From assembly GCF_003201355.1 (NCBI RefSeq), contig NZ_QICL01000015.1, positions 1 through 64,000 of the forward strand: a stretch of DNA of 64,000 nt, written 5' to 3'. Made by a program: the position numbers and the translations under genes. Positions 8,318 to 17,567 of this stretch are shown piece by piece. Every line of letters starts with the position of its first letter. Position 1 is the stretch's first letter. This DNA is from Indolivaga alginatilytica. GTDB taxonomy: Bacteria; Bacteroidota; Bacteroidia; Bacteroidales; Dysgonomonadaceae. The notes beneath the pieces were generated by a model. That model had not been told where the DNA came from, did no database searches, and saw only the letters and a program-made list of their open reading frames with translations.

Positions 8318-11005
8318 ATGCTTCCTGAAGATAATATTATTGAAGACGAGACTAACGACCTAGATGAAAGTGTAACTTCTAATCAATCGGATGATGAGAA
8401 TGAAACATCATCCCGTTCTGAGTACAAAATCCCGACAAAAGATGGTGAAAATCAGCTACACCTGTCAGGAATGTATCAAAACTGGTTTTTAGATTATGCC
8501 TCTTATGTAATATTGGAACGTGCTGTTCCCCATATAGCGGATGGACTAAAACCGGTACAACGCCGTATATTGCATTCTATGAAAAGGATGGATGACGGGC
8601 GTTACAATAAAGTAGCCAATGTAATAGGCCATACGATGCAATTTCACCCTCACGGGGATGCATCAATTGGTGATGCTTTGGTTCAACTCGGACAAAAAGA
8701 CCTAATGGTTGATTGTCAGGGTAACTGGGGTAATATTTTAACAGGTGACGGAGCTGCTGCTCCTCGTTATATCGAGGCACGTTTATCTAAATTTGCGTTA
8801 GAAATAGCATTTAACAACAAAACGACCGAGTGGAAACCCTCATACGATGGGCGAAACAAAGAACCTATTACTCTACCCGTAAAATTCCCGTTATTATTAG
8901 CTCAAGGAGTTGAAGGTATTGCTGTTGGTTTAGCATCCAAAATATTACCTCACAATTTCAATGAATTATGTGATGCTTCTATTGCTTATCTGAGAGGTAA
9001 AGAATTCATTCTATATCCTGATTTTCAAACAGGAGGCTATATTGATGTAAGTCGCTATAATGATGGCGAAAGAGGAGGAGCAGTAAAGGTTAGAGCAAAA
9101 ATCTCAAAGCTTGATAATAAAACACTAATTATTACAGATATTCCATATGGCAGAACTACGAGTTCCGTTGTAGAATCGATATTGAAAGCCAATGATAAAG
9201 GAAAAATAAAGATCCGTAAAGTTGATGACATTACAGCTCTTAATGTAGAAATACATATTCATTTGGCAGCAGGCGTATCATCAGATAAAACGATTGACGC
9301 ATTATATGCCTTTACTGATTGCGAGATCAGTATTTCACCTAACTGTTGTGTTATTTCAGATAATAAGCCTCACTTCCTGACAGTAAGCAGCATTCTCCGT
9401 GATAATACGGACAACACGCTTAATCTGTTACGTTGGGAGCTTGAAATTCACAAAGGTGAACTCGAAGAAACACTACATTTCTCATCTCTTGAAAAAATAT
9501 TCATAGAAGAACGTATATATAAAGACAAAGGTTTTGAGGATTCAGCCAATATAGATGCTGCAATAGAGCATATCAGCAAACGGTTGATTCCTTTCACGAA
9601 ACTTTTTATTAGAGAAATTACACGGGAAGACATTCTCAAATTGATGGAAATCAAAATGGGACGTATCCTAAAATTCAACTCAGACAAAGCTGATGAATTA
9701 ATCGCCAGATACAAATCGGAAATAGAAGAAATTGAGCGTAACCTGGCTGACATTGTGAATTACACTATTGATTGGTTTATAATGCTCAAAGAAAAATATG
9801 GCAAGAGCCACCCTCGTATGACGGAGATTCGTAACTTCGATACTATTGAGGCTTCAAAAGTGGTAGAAGCAAACGAAAAGCTATATATAAACCGTGAAGA
9901 AGGCTTTATAGGTACAGCGCTCAAAAAAGATGAGTTTATCTGTAACTGTTCTGACATTGACGATGTTATTCTTTTCTTTAAAGACGGTAAGTATAAAATC
10001 GTAAAAGTAAGTGATAAAATGTTTGTCGGTAAAAACCTATTGTATTTGGACGTTTTCAAGAAGAATGATAAGCGTACCATATACAATGCGATATACAAAC
10101 AAGGAAAAGTAGGACCGCATTATATAAAACGTTTTGCCGTAACAGGAGTTACCAGAGACAAAGAATATGATGTTACCATGGGGGACGAAGGGTCACGTAT
10201 TGTTTATTTCAGTGCCAATCCGAATGGTGAAGCAGAGACTGTACGTATTCTATTAAAACCTAAAGCCAGACAAAAGGTACAATTATTTGAAAAAGACTTT
10301 AGTCAGATAGCTATCAAAGGTCGTCAGTCGATGGGTAACCTTTTAACAAAAGCCGAAGTACATAAGATTACCTTGAAACAAAAAGGTAAATCGACTTTAG
10401 GTGGACGAAAAGTATGGTTCGATCCGGATGTTTTACGCCTCAATTATGATGAGAGAGGAAATTATCTGGGAGAATTCCAAAGCGAAGAACAAATTCTTGT
10501 AGTGAAAGAGAATGGTGATTTTTATACTACCAATTTCGATCTAAGTAATCACTATGAAAGTGGCATTCTTAAGATCGAGAAATTTGATGAAAGTAAGGTT
10601 TGGACGGCTGTTTTATTTGATGCCGACCAAGAATACATATATTTGAAACGATTCTCTTTCGAAGGTTCAACTAAAGTTCAGAATTTCTTAGGAGATAACA
10701 ACGCTTCCAAACTATATTTGCTTACTGATATTACTTACCCTCGGATAGAGGTTGTATTTGGAGGTAATGACAGCTACAGAGGTACATTAATTATTGATGC
10801 CGAAGAGTTCATTTCCGAAAAGAGTTTTAAAGCTAAAGGTAAACGTGTTTCTACTTATGAGATAAGTAAAGTAAGAGAACTTGAACCAACACGATTCCCT
10901 GAGAAAAAAGAGGTTGAAGAAGAGGATACTTCTTTTGCCGTAGATATTGATGACGAAGATACATTAGATGAGCTAGCGGGACAGAAGAAGATTGATTTTG
11001 AATAA
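8318..11005 (+). CDS. parC: DNA topoisomerase IV subunit A (GyrA/ParC family)
   Basis: This is the breakage-and-reunion subunit of a type IIA topoisomerase, needed for decatenating chromosomes. The 895 residues start with an acidic disordered stretch (about 1-45). The DNA-gate domain follows, with HPHGD at 110-114 and the catalytic tyrosine at 151 (APRYIEARLS), and then a C-terminal beta-pinwheel-like region. The C-terminal region lacks an obvious GyrA box (QRRGGKG), which favours ParC over GyrA. In the quinolone region the residue matching E. coli ParC Ser80 is Ala. No parE is adjacent. It is followed 17 bases later by a DUF3316-like gene and may share its transcript. Confidence 0.9.
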   Translation: MLPEDNIIEDETNDLDESVTSNQSDDENETSSRSEYKIPTKDGENQLHLSGMYQNWFLDYASYVILERAVPHIADGLKPVQRRILHSMKRMDDGRYNKVANVIGHTMQFHPHGDASIGDALVQLGQKDLMVDCQGNWGNILTGDGAAAPRYIEARLSKFALEIAFNNKTTEWKPSYDGRNKEPITLPVKFPLLLAQGVEGIAVGLASKILPHNFNELCDASIAYLRGKEFILYPDFQTGGYIDVSRYNDGERGGAVKVRAKISKLDNKTLIITDIPYGRTTSSVVESILKANDKGKIKIRKVDDITALNVEIHIHLAAGVSSDKTIDALYAFTDCEISISPNCCVISDNKPHFLTVSSILRDNTDNTLNLLRWELEIHKGELEETLHFSSLEKIFIEERIYKDKGFEDSANIDAAIEHISKRLIPFTKLFIREITREDILKLMEIKMGRILKFNSDKADELIARYKSEIEEIERNLADIVNYTIDWFIMLKEKYGKSHPRMTEIRNFDTIEASKVVEANEKLYINREEGFIGTALKKDEFICNCSDIDDVILFFKDGKYKIVKVSDKMFVGKNLLYLDVFKKNDKRTIYNAIYKQGKVGPHYIKRFAVTGVTRDKEYDVTMGDEGSRIVYFSANPNGEAETVRILLKPKARQKVQLFEKDFSQIAIKGRQSMGNLLTKAEVHKITLKQKGKSTLGGRKVWFDPDVLRLNYDERGNYLGEFQSEEQILVVKENGDFYTTNFDLSNHYESGILKIEKFDESKVWTAVLFDADQEYIYLKRFSFEGSTKVQNFLGDNNASKLYLLTDITYPRIEVVFGGNDSYRGTLIIDAEEFISEKSFKAKGKRVSTYEISKVRELEPTRFPEKKEVEEEDTSFAVDIDDEDTLDELAGQKKIDFE

Positions 11006-11022
11006 AAATAAAATTCATCAAC

Positions 11023-11865
11023 ATGAGTATATATCGAATTCTATTAAGCCTTTGTATGGCGTATTGCTTATTCAGTACTAACTCATTGTATGCCCAAACC
11101 AACGAAAAGATAAAGTCGACAAACAATGCTACCCTTATCGGAATAGGAAGTAGCAATTTGTACGACACCTATCTGTCACCCCTCAAATATACAGGTACAT
11201 CTTTTCGTTTAATGAATGAACGGATGAAAAAGACATCATGGTTCAACAATAAATTCACGAAACAACAGCTCATAGACCTTGAGGTTACTACGACTAAAAA
11301 CCCGATAGGAAATGCTGATCAATTCTCAGTATTATTGGGCTATAGTCTTGGGGGGCACTATAGTCTCATTAAGACCGATAAATTCAGATTTTCGGCGGGT
11401 GGTTTATGGAATGCCAGCGGAGGTGTTCTTTATAACCAACGAAATTCCAATAATCCGGCTTCTGCCAGAGCATATAGTAATATACAACTGTCCGCTATCG
11501 CTTTTTATAGTTGGAAAAACATTACTTTCCGAGGACAACTAGACGCTCCGGTGATGGGTATTTTATTCTCGCCTCATTACGGACAATCGTATTACGAAAT
11601 TTCTTTAGGTAACAGTGTTGATGTAGTTAATTTTGCATCATTACACAATCAACGAGCCTTAAGAACATACTTTACGGCAGATATACCTGTTTCTAAAGTC
11701 ACATTGCGTGTGGGCTATTTAGGTTCATTCTACCAAACAGAGATTCATAATTTGCAGACCCATAACTATTCTAATAGTATTGTTATAGGTTTAGTTTCCG
11801 AATCGGTAAATCTAAGTGGGAATAAGATTAAAGCAAATAAGATTATAGACAGTAGCTTTTATTGA
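11023..11865 (+). CDS. Secreted protein of unknown function, DUF3316-like
   Basis: The 280 residues start with a signal peptide (RILLSLCMAYCLFSTNSLYAQ) and continue with alternating aromatic beta-strand patterns such as LLGYSLGGHYSL, suggesting a small outer-membrane or periplasmic beta-barrel-like protein. I recall this pattern from the Bacteroidetes family DUF3316, but the assignment is from memory. It sits directly behind parC, which by itself says little about function. No catalytic motif is visible. Confidence 0.7.
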   Translation: MSIYRILLSLCMAYCLFSTNSLYAQTNEKIKSTNNATLIGIGSSNLYDTYLSPLKYTGTSFRLMNERMKKTSWFNNKFTKQQLIDLEVTTTKNPIGNADQFSVLLGYSLGGHYSLIKTDKFRFSAGGLWNASGGVLYNQRNSNNPASARAYSNIQLSAIAFYSWKNITFRGQLDAPVMGILFSPHYGQSYYEISLGNSVDVVNFASLHNQRALRTYFTADIPVSKVTLRVGYLGSFYQTEIHNLQTHNYSNSIVIGLVSESVNLSGNKIKANKIIDSSFY

Positions 11866-11959
11866 GCATTCTTATTTTGTCAATGATAAAAAAACAGCTT
11901 TAACAATTCTCTTAAGTCTGAATACTGAAATTACCAGATAATACTAAAAATTATTAGAG

Positions 11960-12457
11960 ATGAAGAATTTTAGTGATTATGTTGCTGTTTACAAGGAACA
12001 ATTACAAAAAGAAGATATTCAAAAAGCTTACGAAGGATTGGTAAAATATGTAATGGTTTTGAAGTCTCATTTCTCAAAAGAATTATCTGATAAATTTCTC
12101 TTTGGGAATATTTCTCCCGGTTATATGGATTTTACCTATTTTCCTTTCTTTAATAACTTTCTAAGAGAGCAAAAGTTAAGGTTTGGAATTGTACTAAATC
12201 ATAAAAAAGTTAGATTCGAACTTTGGTTAATGGGACAAAATATAGAAATTCAAAGAAACTATTGGAATTTATTAAAAACAAGCCAATGGAATAAAGGTCA
12301 AATAGCCATGCCCAAATATTCAGTTCTCGAAGTAATATTAGTTGAAAACCCCGACTTTAACGAGCTCGATATCTTGACTTCAAAAATTGAACAAGAAGCA
12401 ATTATTCTTGTTCATGAGATAATAGACTATATAAAACATTCCAGCACATTCAAATGA
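11960..12457 (+). CDS. Small cytoplasmic protein of unknown function
   Basis: The 165 residues have no signal peptide or membrane segment. The protein is rich in aromatic residues (MDFTYFPFFNNFLREQKLRFGIVLNHKKVRF) and looks like a compact alpha/beta domain. It may belong to the family catalogued as DUF7000, a recollection I cannot check here. Its stop overlaps the start of the next gene by four bases (ATGA), so the two are translationally coupled and probably related in use. Confidence 0.7.
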   Translation: MKNFSDYVAVYKEQLQKEDIQKAYEGLVKYVMVLKSHFSKELSDKFLFGNISPGYMDFTYFPFFNNFLREQKLRFGIVLNHKKVRFELWLMGQNIEIQRNYWNLLKTSQWNKGQIAMPKYSVLEVILVENPDFNELDILTSKIEQEAIILVHEIIDYIKHSSTFK

Positions 12458-14220
12458 ACTTTCTCAAATTAAAAGATAATATTTCAGATTCCTATAACAA
12501 AGTATCTAGCTTCATCGGGAATAATCAACGATATCAGTTCGGGTTATTTATTGTTGTTCTAGTTCTATTATCAATAGCAATGATGGCTTGGTATTTCCCT
12601 GACGAAACAGTTACGGCAGGAGGTACCGATCTGATGTTTCATGCGAATAGATTTTATGCGATTATTCAGTCTATTGAATTTGGAACATTCCCATTTTACA
12701 TCAATGCACACACTTTAAACGAATACGGGTATGCAGCAAATCTGTTTTATCCCGATTTTATGCTTATACCCTTTGCCTTTTTTATTCCTCTCATAGGGTT
12801 GGCATCATCTTATAAGCTTATTATATTTACCCATACAATTCTTTGTGGAATCTTGTCCTACTGGTGTATGCGAAAGGTAACAAAGGATAATGCAATGGCT
12901 TTTCTCTTTTCTCTTCTATACACCTTTGCATTATATCGAATTATCGACTTTTCATACAGAGGGGCATTAGGCGAATTTATCTCATTTACTTTTCTACCTA
13001 TTATCTTCTGGGGATTGTATGAAATTCTATACGGAGACTTTAAAAGAAAATGGTACATTATAGCTATCGGCTTCACATGCCTTATATATACCCACCTGTT
13101 ATCAGCTTTTCTTATATTCTTGGTGGTATGTATCACTTTATTGATCTGCTATAAAAGAATCATAAAAACACCTGCCAGATTAATTTACTTAGGTATAGCG
13201 GGATTTGTTTCTCTTCTACTTTCTTTATTCTTTCTGCTCTCTATGTTTGAGCAGTTAGCTGACAATTCGTTTTACTTCCAAACACATCCGCTAGCCACAG
13301 AAATAGGTCCACAGTCTTTTGCTGTACGCCGTATTTTATGGGGTATGTTTAGCGGACTAACTGACCAGAAATTAAGAATCGAGAGTATTGGAATATTATT
13401 AATTATACCTCTTCTATTTCGCATCGGGATCAAAGGAAAGCATCCTTTCCTTAAGTTTGCCGATATATCCATGATCTGTGGATTCATTCTTATTTTTGCA
13501 GTTTCAGATCAATTTCCTTGGTATACATTCCCTTTCAACAAATTGGCTATTCTACAATTTCCATTCAGGCTTTTACAACCTGCAAGTTTCTTGTTAGCTT
13601 GCTCAGGAGCAATTTATATGACTATCATTGGTCGGCAAACAAATCGAACTTTATTATTTATATGCTTAATTATTGGTGGCGTAACCTTATCTCTAAAGAC
13701 TTCAGGAGGAGTTTATCAAGGTTATAACATATACAATATAAGTAATACTGAAGATTATAATCTGGATGATTTAGAAATCGTAGGTGCAGAATATCTACCT
13801 AGTTCAATACCCTCAATAGAAACCGAAGATATAAGATATAGAATAGAATTTATCTTAGATAGAGGACAGACAATTAATGTTAAAGATACTATCAATAGTA
13901 CAATTACGAATATCAATAGAGTAAAATCCAAATTGAGTTTCGACATTAAACTAAATGAACCCGAAAAGGTAACACTTCCCCTACTCTATTATAAAGGTTA
14001 TAAAGCAACTTTAGATGGAAAAGAGCTAGAGATTAAACAAGGTGAAGAAGGGCTACTTGAAGTAGCAATACCAGCATCAGGAAAAATAGAGGTGTGGTAT
14101 AACGGAACTTCTCTACAACGCATTGCTCTTATTCTATCAATAGTTTCTCTATTAAGCTTACTTATATATTTATATATAATCGGAACCAGCAAACGAAAAG
14201 ATAAAAACACAATAAATTAA
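12454..14220 (+). CDS. Multi-pass membrane protein, YfhO/GT-C-like
   Basis: The 588 residues hold about ten to twelve hydrophobic segments, followed by a soluble beta-rich domain (about 440-555) and one last membrane helix. The first extracytoplasmic loop carries GGTDLMFHANRFYA, an Asp/His pattern typical of GT-C type glycosyltransferases and of membrane proteins labelled '6-pyruvoyl-tetrahydropterin synthase related' or YfhO. Transfer of a sugar from a lipid carrier is the likely role, but the substrate is unknown. The ATG overlaps the preceding stop by four bases. A basic tail (SKRKDKNTIN) ends the protein in the cytoplasm. Confidence 0.75.
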   Translation: MNFLKLKDNISDSYNKVSSFIGNNQRYQFGLFIVVLVLLSIAMMAWYFPDETVTAGGTDLMFHANRFYAIIQSIEFGTFPFYINAHTLNEYGYAANLFYPDFMLIPFAFFIPLIGLASSYKLIIFTHTILCGILSYWCMRKVTKDNAMAFLFSLLYTFALYRIIDFSYRGALGEFISFTFLPIIFWGLYEILYGDFKRKWYIIAIGFTCLIYTHLLSAFLIFLVVCITLLICYKRIIKTPARLIYLGIAGFVSLLLSLFFLLSMFEQLADNSFYFQTHPLATEIGPQSFAVRRILWGMFSGLTDQKLRIESIGILLIIPLLFRIGIKGKHPFLKFADISMICGFILIFAVSDQFPWYTFPFNKLAILQFPFRLLQPASFLLACSGAIYMTIIGRQTNRTLLFICLIIGGVTLSLKTSGGVYQGYNIYNISNTEDYNLDDLEIVGAEYLPSSIPSIETEDIRYRIEFILDRGQTINVKDTINSTITNINRVKSKLSFDIKLNEPEKVTLPLLYYKGYKATLDGKELEIKQGEEGLLEVAIPASGKIEVWYNGTSLQRIALILSIVSLLSLLIYLYIIGTSKRKDKNTIN

Positions 14221-14227
14221 AGATAAA

Positions 14228-14518
14228 ATGGCAGAATTAAAGATCGTTGCAACTATTACTGTTAAATCAGATAATAAAGAAGAAGTATTAGTCGCTCTAC
14301 AAAATGTAGTAAATGCTACTCGAAAAGAAGAAGGAAATGTTTCGTATGATTTACACCAAAATATTACAAACCCTTTGGAATATACGATTCTTGAAGTGTG
14401 GAAATCGCAGGAAGCTATCGACCTTCACAATGCCAGCACTCATTTTGATGAATTCAAGAAAGCCATAGGTGGAAAAATAGAAGGACTCAAAGTAGACATT
14501 ATCAAACAAATATACTAA
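14228..14518 (+). CDS. Antibiotic biosynthesis monooxygenase (ABM) family protein
   Basis: The 96 residues form a single ABM ferredoxin-like domain: an N-terminal strand (LKIVATITVK), an acidic turn and helix, then NVSYDLHQN and YTILEVWKSQEAIDLH. The family includes the quinol monooxygenase YgiN and many small enzymes acting on quinones or phenolics without a cofactor. It lies 7 bases after the membrane protein gene and 3 bases before the Nim-like gene, so it is probably in the same operon. The specific substrate cannot be read from the sequence. Confidence 0.85.
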   Translation: MAELKIVATITVKSDNKEEVLVALQNVVNATRKEEGNVSYDLHQNITNPLEYTILEVWKSQEAIDLHNASTHFDEFKKAIGGKIEGLKVDIIKQIY

Positions 14519-14521
14519 ACT

Positions 14522-14998
14522 ATGTTTCGAGAAATAAGACGACAAAACCGTATATTAGAAGGAGATCGGATTACGGAACTACTTAACACTTCCGAATTTG
14601 GATTCTTATCATTAGGCACATCCGAAAATGGCTATGCCTATGGTATACCAATCAGTTATGCTTACGAAGAAGAAACTAATTCTTTATTCTTTCATTGTGC
14701 TCTTGAAGGACAGAAACTCGATGAAATAAAAAAGAACAATAAGGTTTCATTTTGCGTAGTCGGAAAGACAAACCCCATAGCTGATGAGTTTACTACGCTT
14801 TACGAAAGTGTTATAGCCTTTGGTGATGCTCATATAGATTTATCGGATGATGAAAAAAGAAAAGCTCTACGTCTTCTGGTAAAGAAATATTCCGCAGGTT
14901 TTGAGGAAATTGCAGAAAAGTACATGGATAAGTCATGGAACAGAACAGCTGTATTCAAGATAGAAATCAAGCATATCACTGCTAAAGCAAAATATTAA
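14522..14998 (+). CDS. Pyridoxamine 5'-phosphate oxidase-like flavoprotein, Nim-related
   Basis: The 158 residues begin MFREIRRQNR and continue with FGFLSLGTSENGYAYGIPISYAYE, the split-barrel FMN-binding fold. Length and N-terminus resemble the Nim nitroimidazole reductases and their many housekeeping relatives. A His follows in FFHCALEGQKLDEIKKN, the region that contacts FMN in this family. Nim proteins reduce 5-nitroimidazoles to amines. Most chromosomal homologues have unknown natural substrates, so resistance should not be assumed. It lies 3 bases after the ABM gene. Confidence 0.82.
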   Translation: MFREIRRQNRILEGDRITELLNTSEFGFLSLGTSENGYAYGIPISYAYEEETNSLFFHCALEGQKLDEIKKNNKVSFCVVGKTNPIADEFTTLYESVIAFGDAHIDLSDDEKRKALRLLVKKYSAGFEEIAEKYMDKSWNRTAVFKIEIKHITAKAKY

Positions 14999-15019
14999 TC
15001 CGAAATTATAATCAATCCT

Positions 15020-15049
15020 TTTGGTGAAACCACAATTGTATTATCTTTG
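15020..15049 (+). promoter_or_regulatory. Promoter of the CNNM/CorC-type gene
   Basis: TTTG at 15020-15023 and TATCTTTG at 15042-15049 lie 18 bases apart, matching the Bacteroidetes consensus well. The leader before the ATG at 15074 is short, around 18 bases. Confidence 0.75.
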
Positions 15050-15073
15050 TAATATCATCATTTTAATAGATAT

Positions 15074-16393
15074 ATGATATCTAACATTCTTATTACTCTT
15101 CTTTTCGTTTTCTTCAATGGTTTTTTTGTGGCTGCCGAATTTGCGATAGTCAAAGTAAGAAGCTCACAATTAGAACTTAAAGCACAAGAAGGCAATCGCT
15201 TTGCGATTCTTTCAAAACATATAGTCAGCCATCTGGATGCATATTTGGCAGCTACACAATTAGGTATAACATTGTCCAGTCTTGCATTAGGTTGGATAGG
15301 TGAACCTGTAGTTTCCAAAATGATAATGAGCTTTATGGAATTGGTCGGCATAAATGTAAGCCCCGAACTGGCACACAGCATAGCATTACCGGTAGCTTTC
15401 CTTATCATCACAATTCTTCACATTGTATTTGGAGAACTGGCTCCTAAATCGTTGGCTATACTAAGACCTGAGCAAACAACTTTGTTTATCTCATATCCAC
15501 TACAAGGCTTTTACTGGATCTGTCGCCCATTTATTTGGCTATTAAACGGATTTGCAAACCTGATACTTAAAATGTTCGGACTACATACTGCCTCAGAAGC
15601 CGAATCGTATAGTAGCGACGAACTAAAATATTTGGTAGATCAGGTACGTGAAAGCGGTCATATAGAGGATTCTAATTATGATATCATAAGGAATGCCTTT
15701 GATTTTTCTGAGCGTACAGCCCGTCAAGTAATGGTTCCCCGTACACAAGTTTTAGCAATTGATGTTAATGACTATGATGCCGAGACTTTAGAAACTGTTA
15801 TTGAAGATGGTTTTTCACGTATACCTTGTTACGAAGACAGTATCGATAATATTATAGGGATAGTTCACCTCAAAGATATTCTTAAGAAGATGCGTCAAAA
15901 CGGAGAAGTTGATATTCGTCCCATTGTGAGACCGGTATCTTTTGTTCCTGAGACTAAACGCATCGGACAAATACTAAAGGAATTCCAAATTAAGCACCAG
16001 CAAATCGCTATGGTGTTGAACGAATATGGAGGTATCGAAGGTATCATCACGATGGAGGATATTCTTGAAGAACTAGTAGGTGAGATACAAGACGAATATG
16101 ACAACGAAATTCCATTTGTTGAAAAAATATCTGATAATATTTACTCAGTAATAGCTACCGCTGCTATAAGTGATATAAACAATCAGTTACCCCACTCTAT
16201 CGATAAAGCTAAACAATACGATACCCTTGCCGGATATTTAATTGACAAGTTTGGCAGAATCCCCAATACTCACGACAAACTCGAAGCAGAAGGATACGAA
16301 TTTTCTGTTTTAAAGAAAAACAAGACTTCAATAGTCCTTGTTCAATTAGTTGATTTAGAAAGTCAACAAGAAGATTCTACGTCTAACAAATAA
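15074..16393 (+). CDS. CNNM-domain protein with CBS pair and CorC/HlyC domain
   Basis: The 439 residues carry an N-terminal CNNM membrane domain (about 1-190) with several hydrophobic helices, including FFNGFFVAAEFAIVKVRSS. Two CBS domains follow (about 205-330, with NEYGGIEGIITMEDILEELVGEI), and a CorC/HlyC transporter-associated domain ends the protein. Proteins of this type are often labelled hemolysins; current evidence links the family to Mg2+/Na+ or Co2+ transport. It has its own promoter and is followed 31 bases later by tgt. Confidence 0.9.
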   Translation: MISNILITLLFVFFNGFFVAAEFAIVKVRSSQLELKAQEGNRFAILSKHIVSHLDAYLAATQLGITLSSLALGWIGEPVVSKMIMSFMELVGINVSPELAHSIALPVAFLIITILHIVFGELAPKSLAILRPEQTTLFISYPLQGFYWICRPFIWLLNGFANLILKMFGLHTASEAESYSSDELKYLVDQVRESGHIEDSNYDIIRNAFDFSERTARQVMVPRTQVLAIDVNDYDAETLETVIEDGFSRIPCYEDSIDNIIGIVHLKDILKKMRQNGEVDIRPIVRPVSFVPETKRIGQILKEFQIKHQQIAMVLNEYGGIEGIITMEDILEELVGEIQDEYDNEIPFVEKISDNIYSVIATAAISDINNQLPHSIDKAKQYDTLAGYLIDKFGRIPNTHDKLEAEGYEFSVLKKNKTSIVLVQLVDLESQQEDSTSNK

Positions 16394-16424
16394 TGAAAAT
16401 TCTGAATACTCAGAGAAATTAAGA

Positions 16425-17555
16425 ATGAAATTTGAACTTCAACATACCGATGTTCAATCTAAAGCTCGTGCAGGGTTAATTACCACCGATCACGGACAGA
16501 TTGAAACTCCTATTTTTATGCCCGTAGGCACACAAGGTGCAGTGAAAGCAGTACATATGCCCGAACTCGAAAATGATATTAAAGCACAAATCATATTGGG
16601 CAATACATATCATCTATACCTACGTCCGGGATTAGAAATATTAGAGCAAGCAGGCGGATTACATAAATTTAATAGTTGGAATAAACCGATTCTTACAGAT
16701 AGTGGAGGTTTTCAGGTATTCTCCTTAGCCCATAATCGCAAATTAACAGAAGAAGGAGCAATCTTTCGTTCTCATATAGATGGCTCTAAGCACATGTTTA
16801 CACCTGAAAGGGTTATGGACATAGAAAGAACCATAGGAGCTGATATTATGATGGCTTTTGACGAGTGTACACCCGGAGATGCAGAATATAGCTACGCAAA
16901 GAAATCTTTAGACCTTACGGAAAGATGGCTCGATCGATGCATAACAAGATTTAATGAAACAGAATGTACTTACGGCTATAAACAAGCTTTATTCCCGATT
17001 GTACAAGGTTGCGTTTATCCTGACCTAAGAAGACGTGCTGCCGAGAATGTAGCATCTAAAGGGGCAGAAGGTAATGCCATAGGTGGTCTGGCAGTAGGAG
17101 AACCTACTGAGAAGATGTACGAAATGATTGAGATTGTCAACGAAATTTTACCGCAAGACAAACCTCGTTATTTGATGGGAGTTGGTACTCCTGTCAACCT
17201 TTTGGAAGCCATAGAACGTGGAGTAGATATGTTTGACTGTATTATGCCAACTAGAAATGGACGTAACGGTCAAATTTTCACCCGTCATGGTATTATGAAT
17301 ATGAAAAACAAGAGATGGGCTAACGACTTTTCGCCAATAGACCCCGAAGGTGCTTCATTCGTAGATACACTGTACAGCAAAGCATATCTAAGACATTTAT
17401 TTATTGTTAACGAAATTCTTGCTCTACAAATCGCATCTATACATAACTTAGCTTTCTATTTATGGTTGGTTAAAGAGGCTCGCAAACACATTATTGCAGG
17501 TGACTTTACCAGTTGGAAAGCTTCCATAATAGAAGACGTTACACGACGATTATAA
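16425..17555 (+). CDS. tgt: tRNA-guanine transglycosylase, zinc cysteines replaced
   Basis: It exchanges guanine at the wobble position of GUN-anticodon tRNAs for a queuine-type base. The 376 residues have the family landmarks: DSGGFQVFSL with Asp92, the GGLAVGE loop near 220, and MFDCIMPTRNGRNG with the expected nucleophile Asp271. The usual zinc site C-x-C-x2-C after DPE is replaced by Gly309, Ser311 and Asp314, while SKAYLRHLF around it is intact. The zinc is therefore probably absent or bound differently. I believe other Bacteroidetes enzymes share this, but could not check. An LptF/G permease gene follows at 12 bases. Confidence 0.93.
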   Translation: MKFELQHTDVQSKARAGLITTDHGQIETPIFMPVGTQGAVKAVHMPELENDIKAQIILGNTYHLYLRPGLEILEQAGGLHKFNSWNKPILTDSGGFQVFSLAHNRKLTEEGAIFRSHIDGSKHMFTPERVMDIERTIGADIMMAFDECTPGDAEYSYAKKSLDLTERWLDRCITRFNETECTYGYKQALFPIVQGCVYPDLRRRAAENVASKGAEGNAIGGLAVGEPTEKMYEMIEIVNEILPQDKPRYLMGVGTPVNLLEAIERGVDMFDCIMPTRNGRNGQIFTRHGIMNMKNKRWANDFSPIDPEGASFVDTLYSKAYLRHLFIVNEILALQIASIHNLAFYLWLVKEARKHIIAGDFTSWKASIIEDVTRRL

Positions 17556-17567
17556 CACTTTGAGTTA

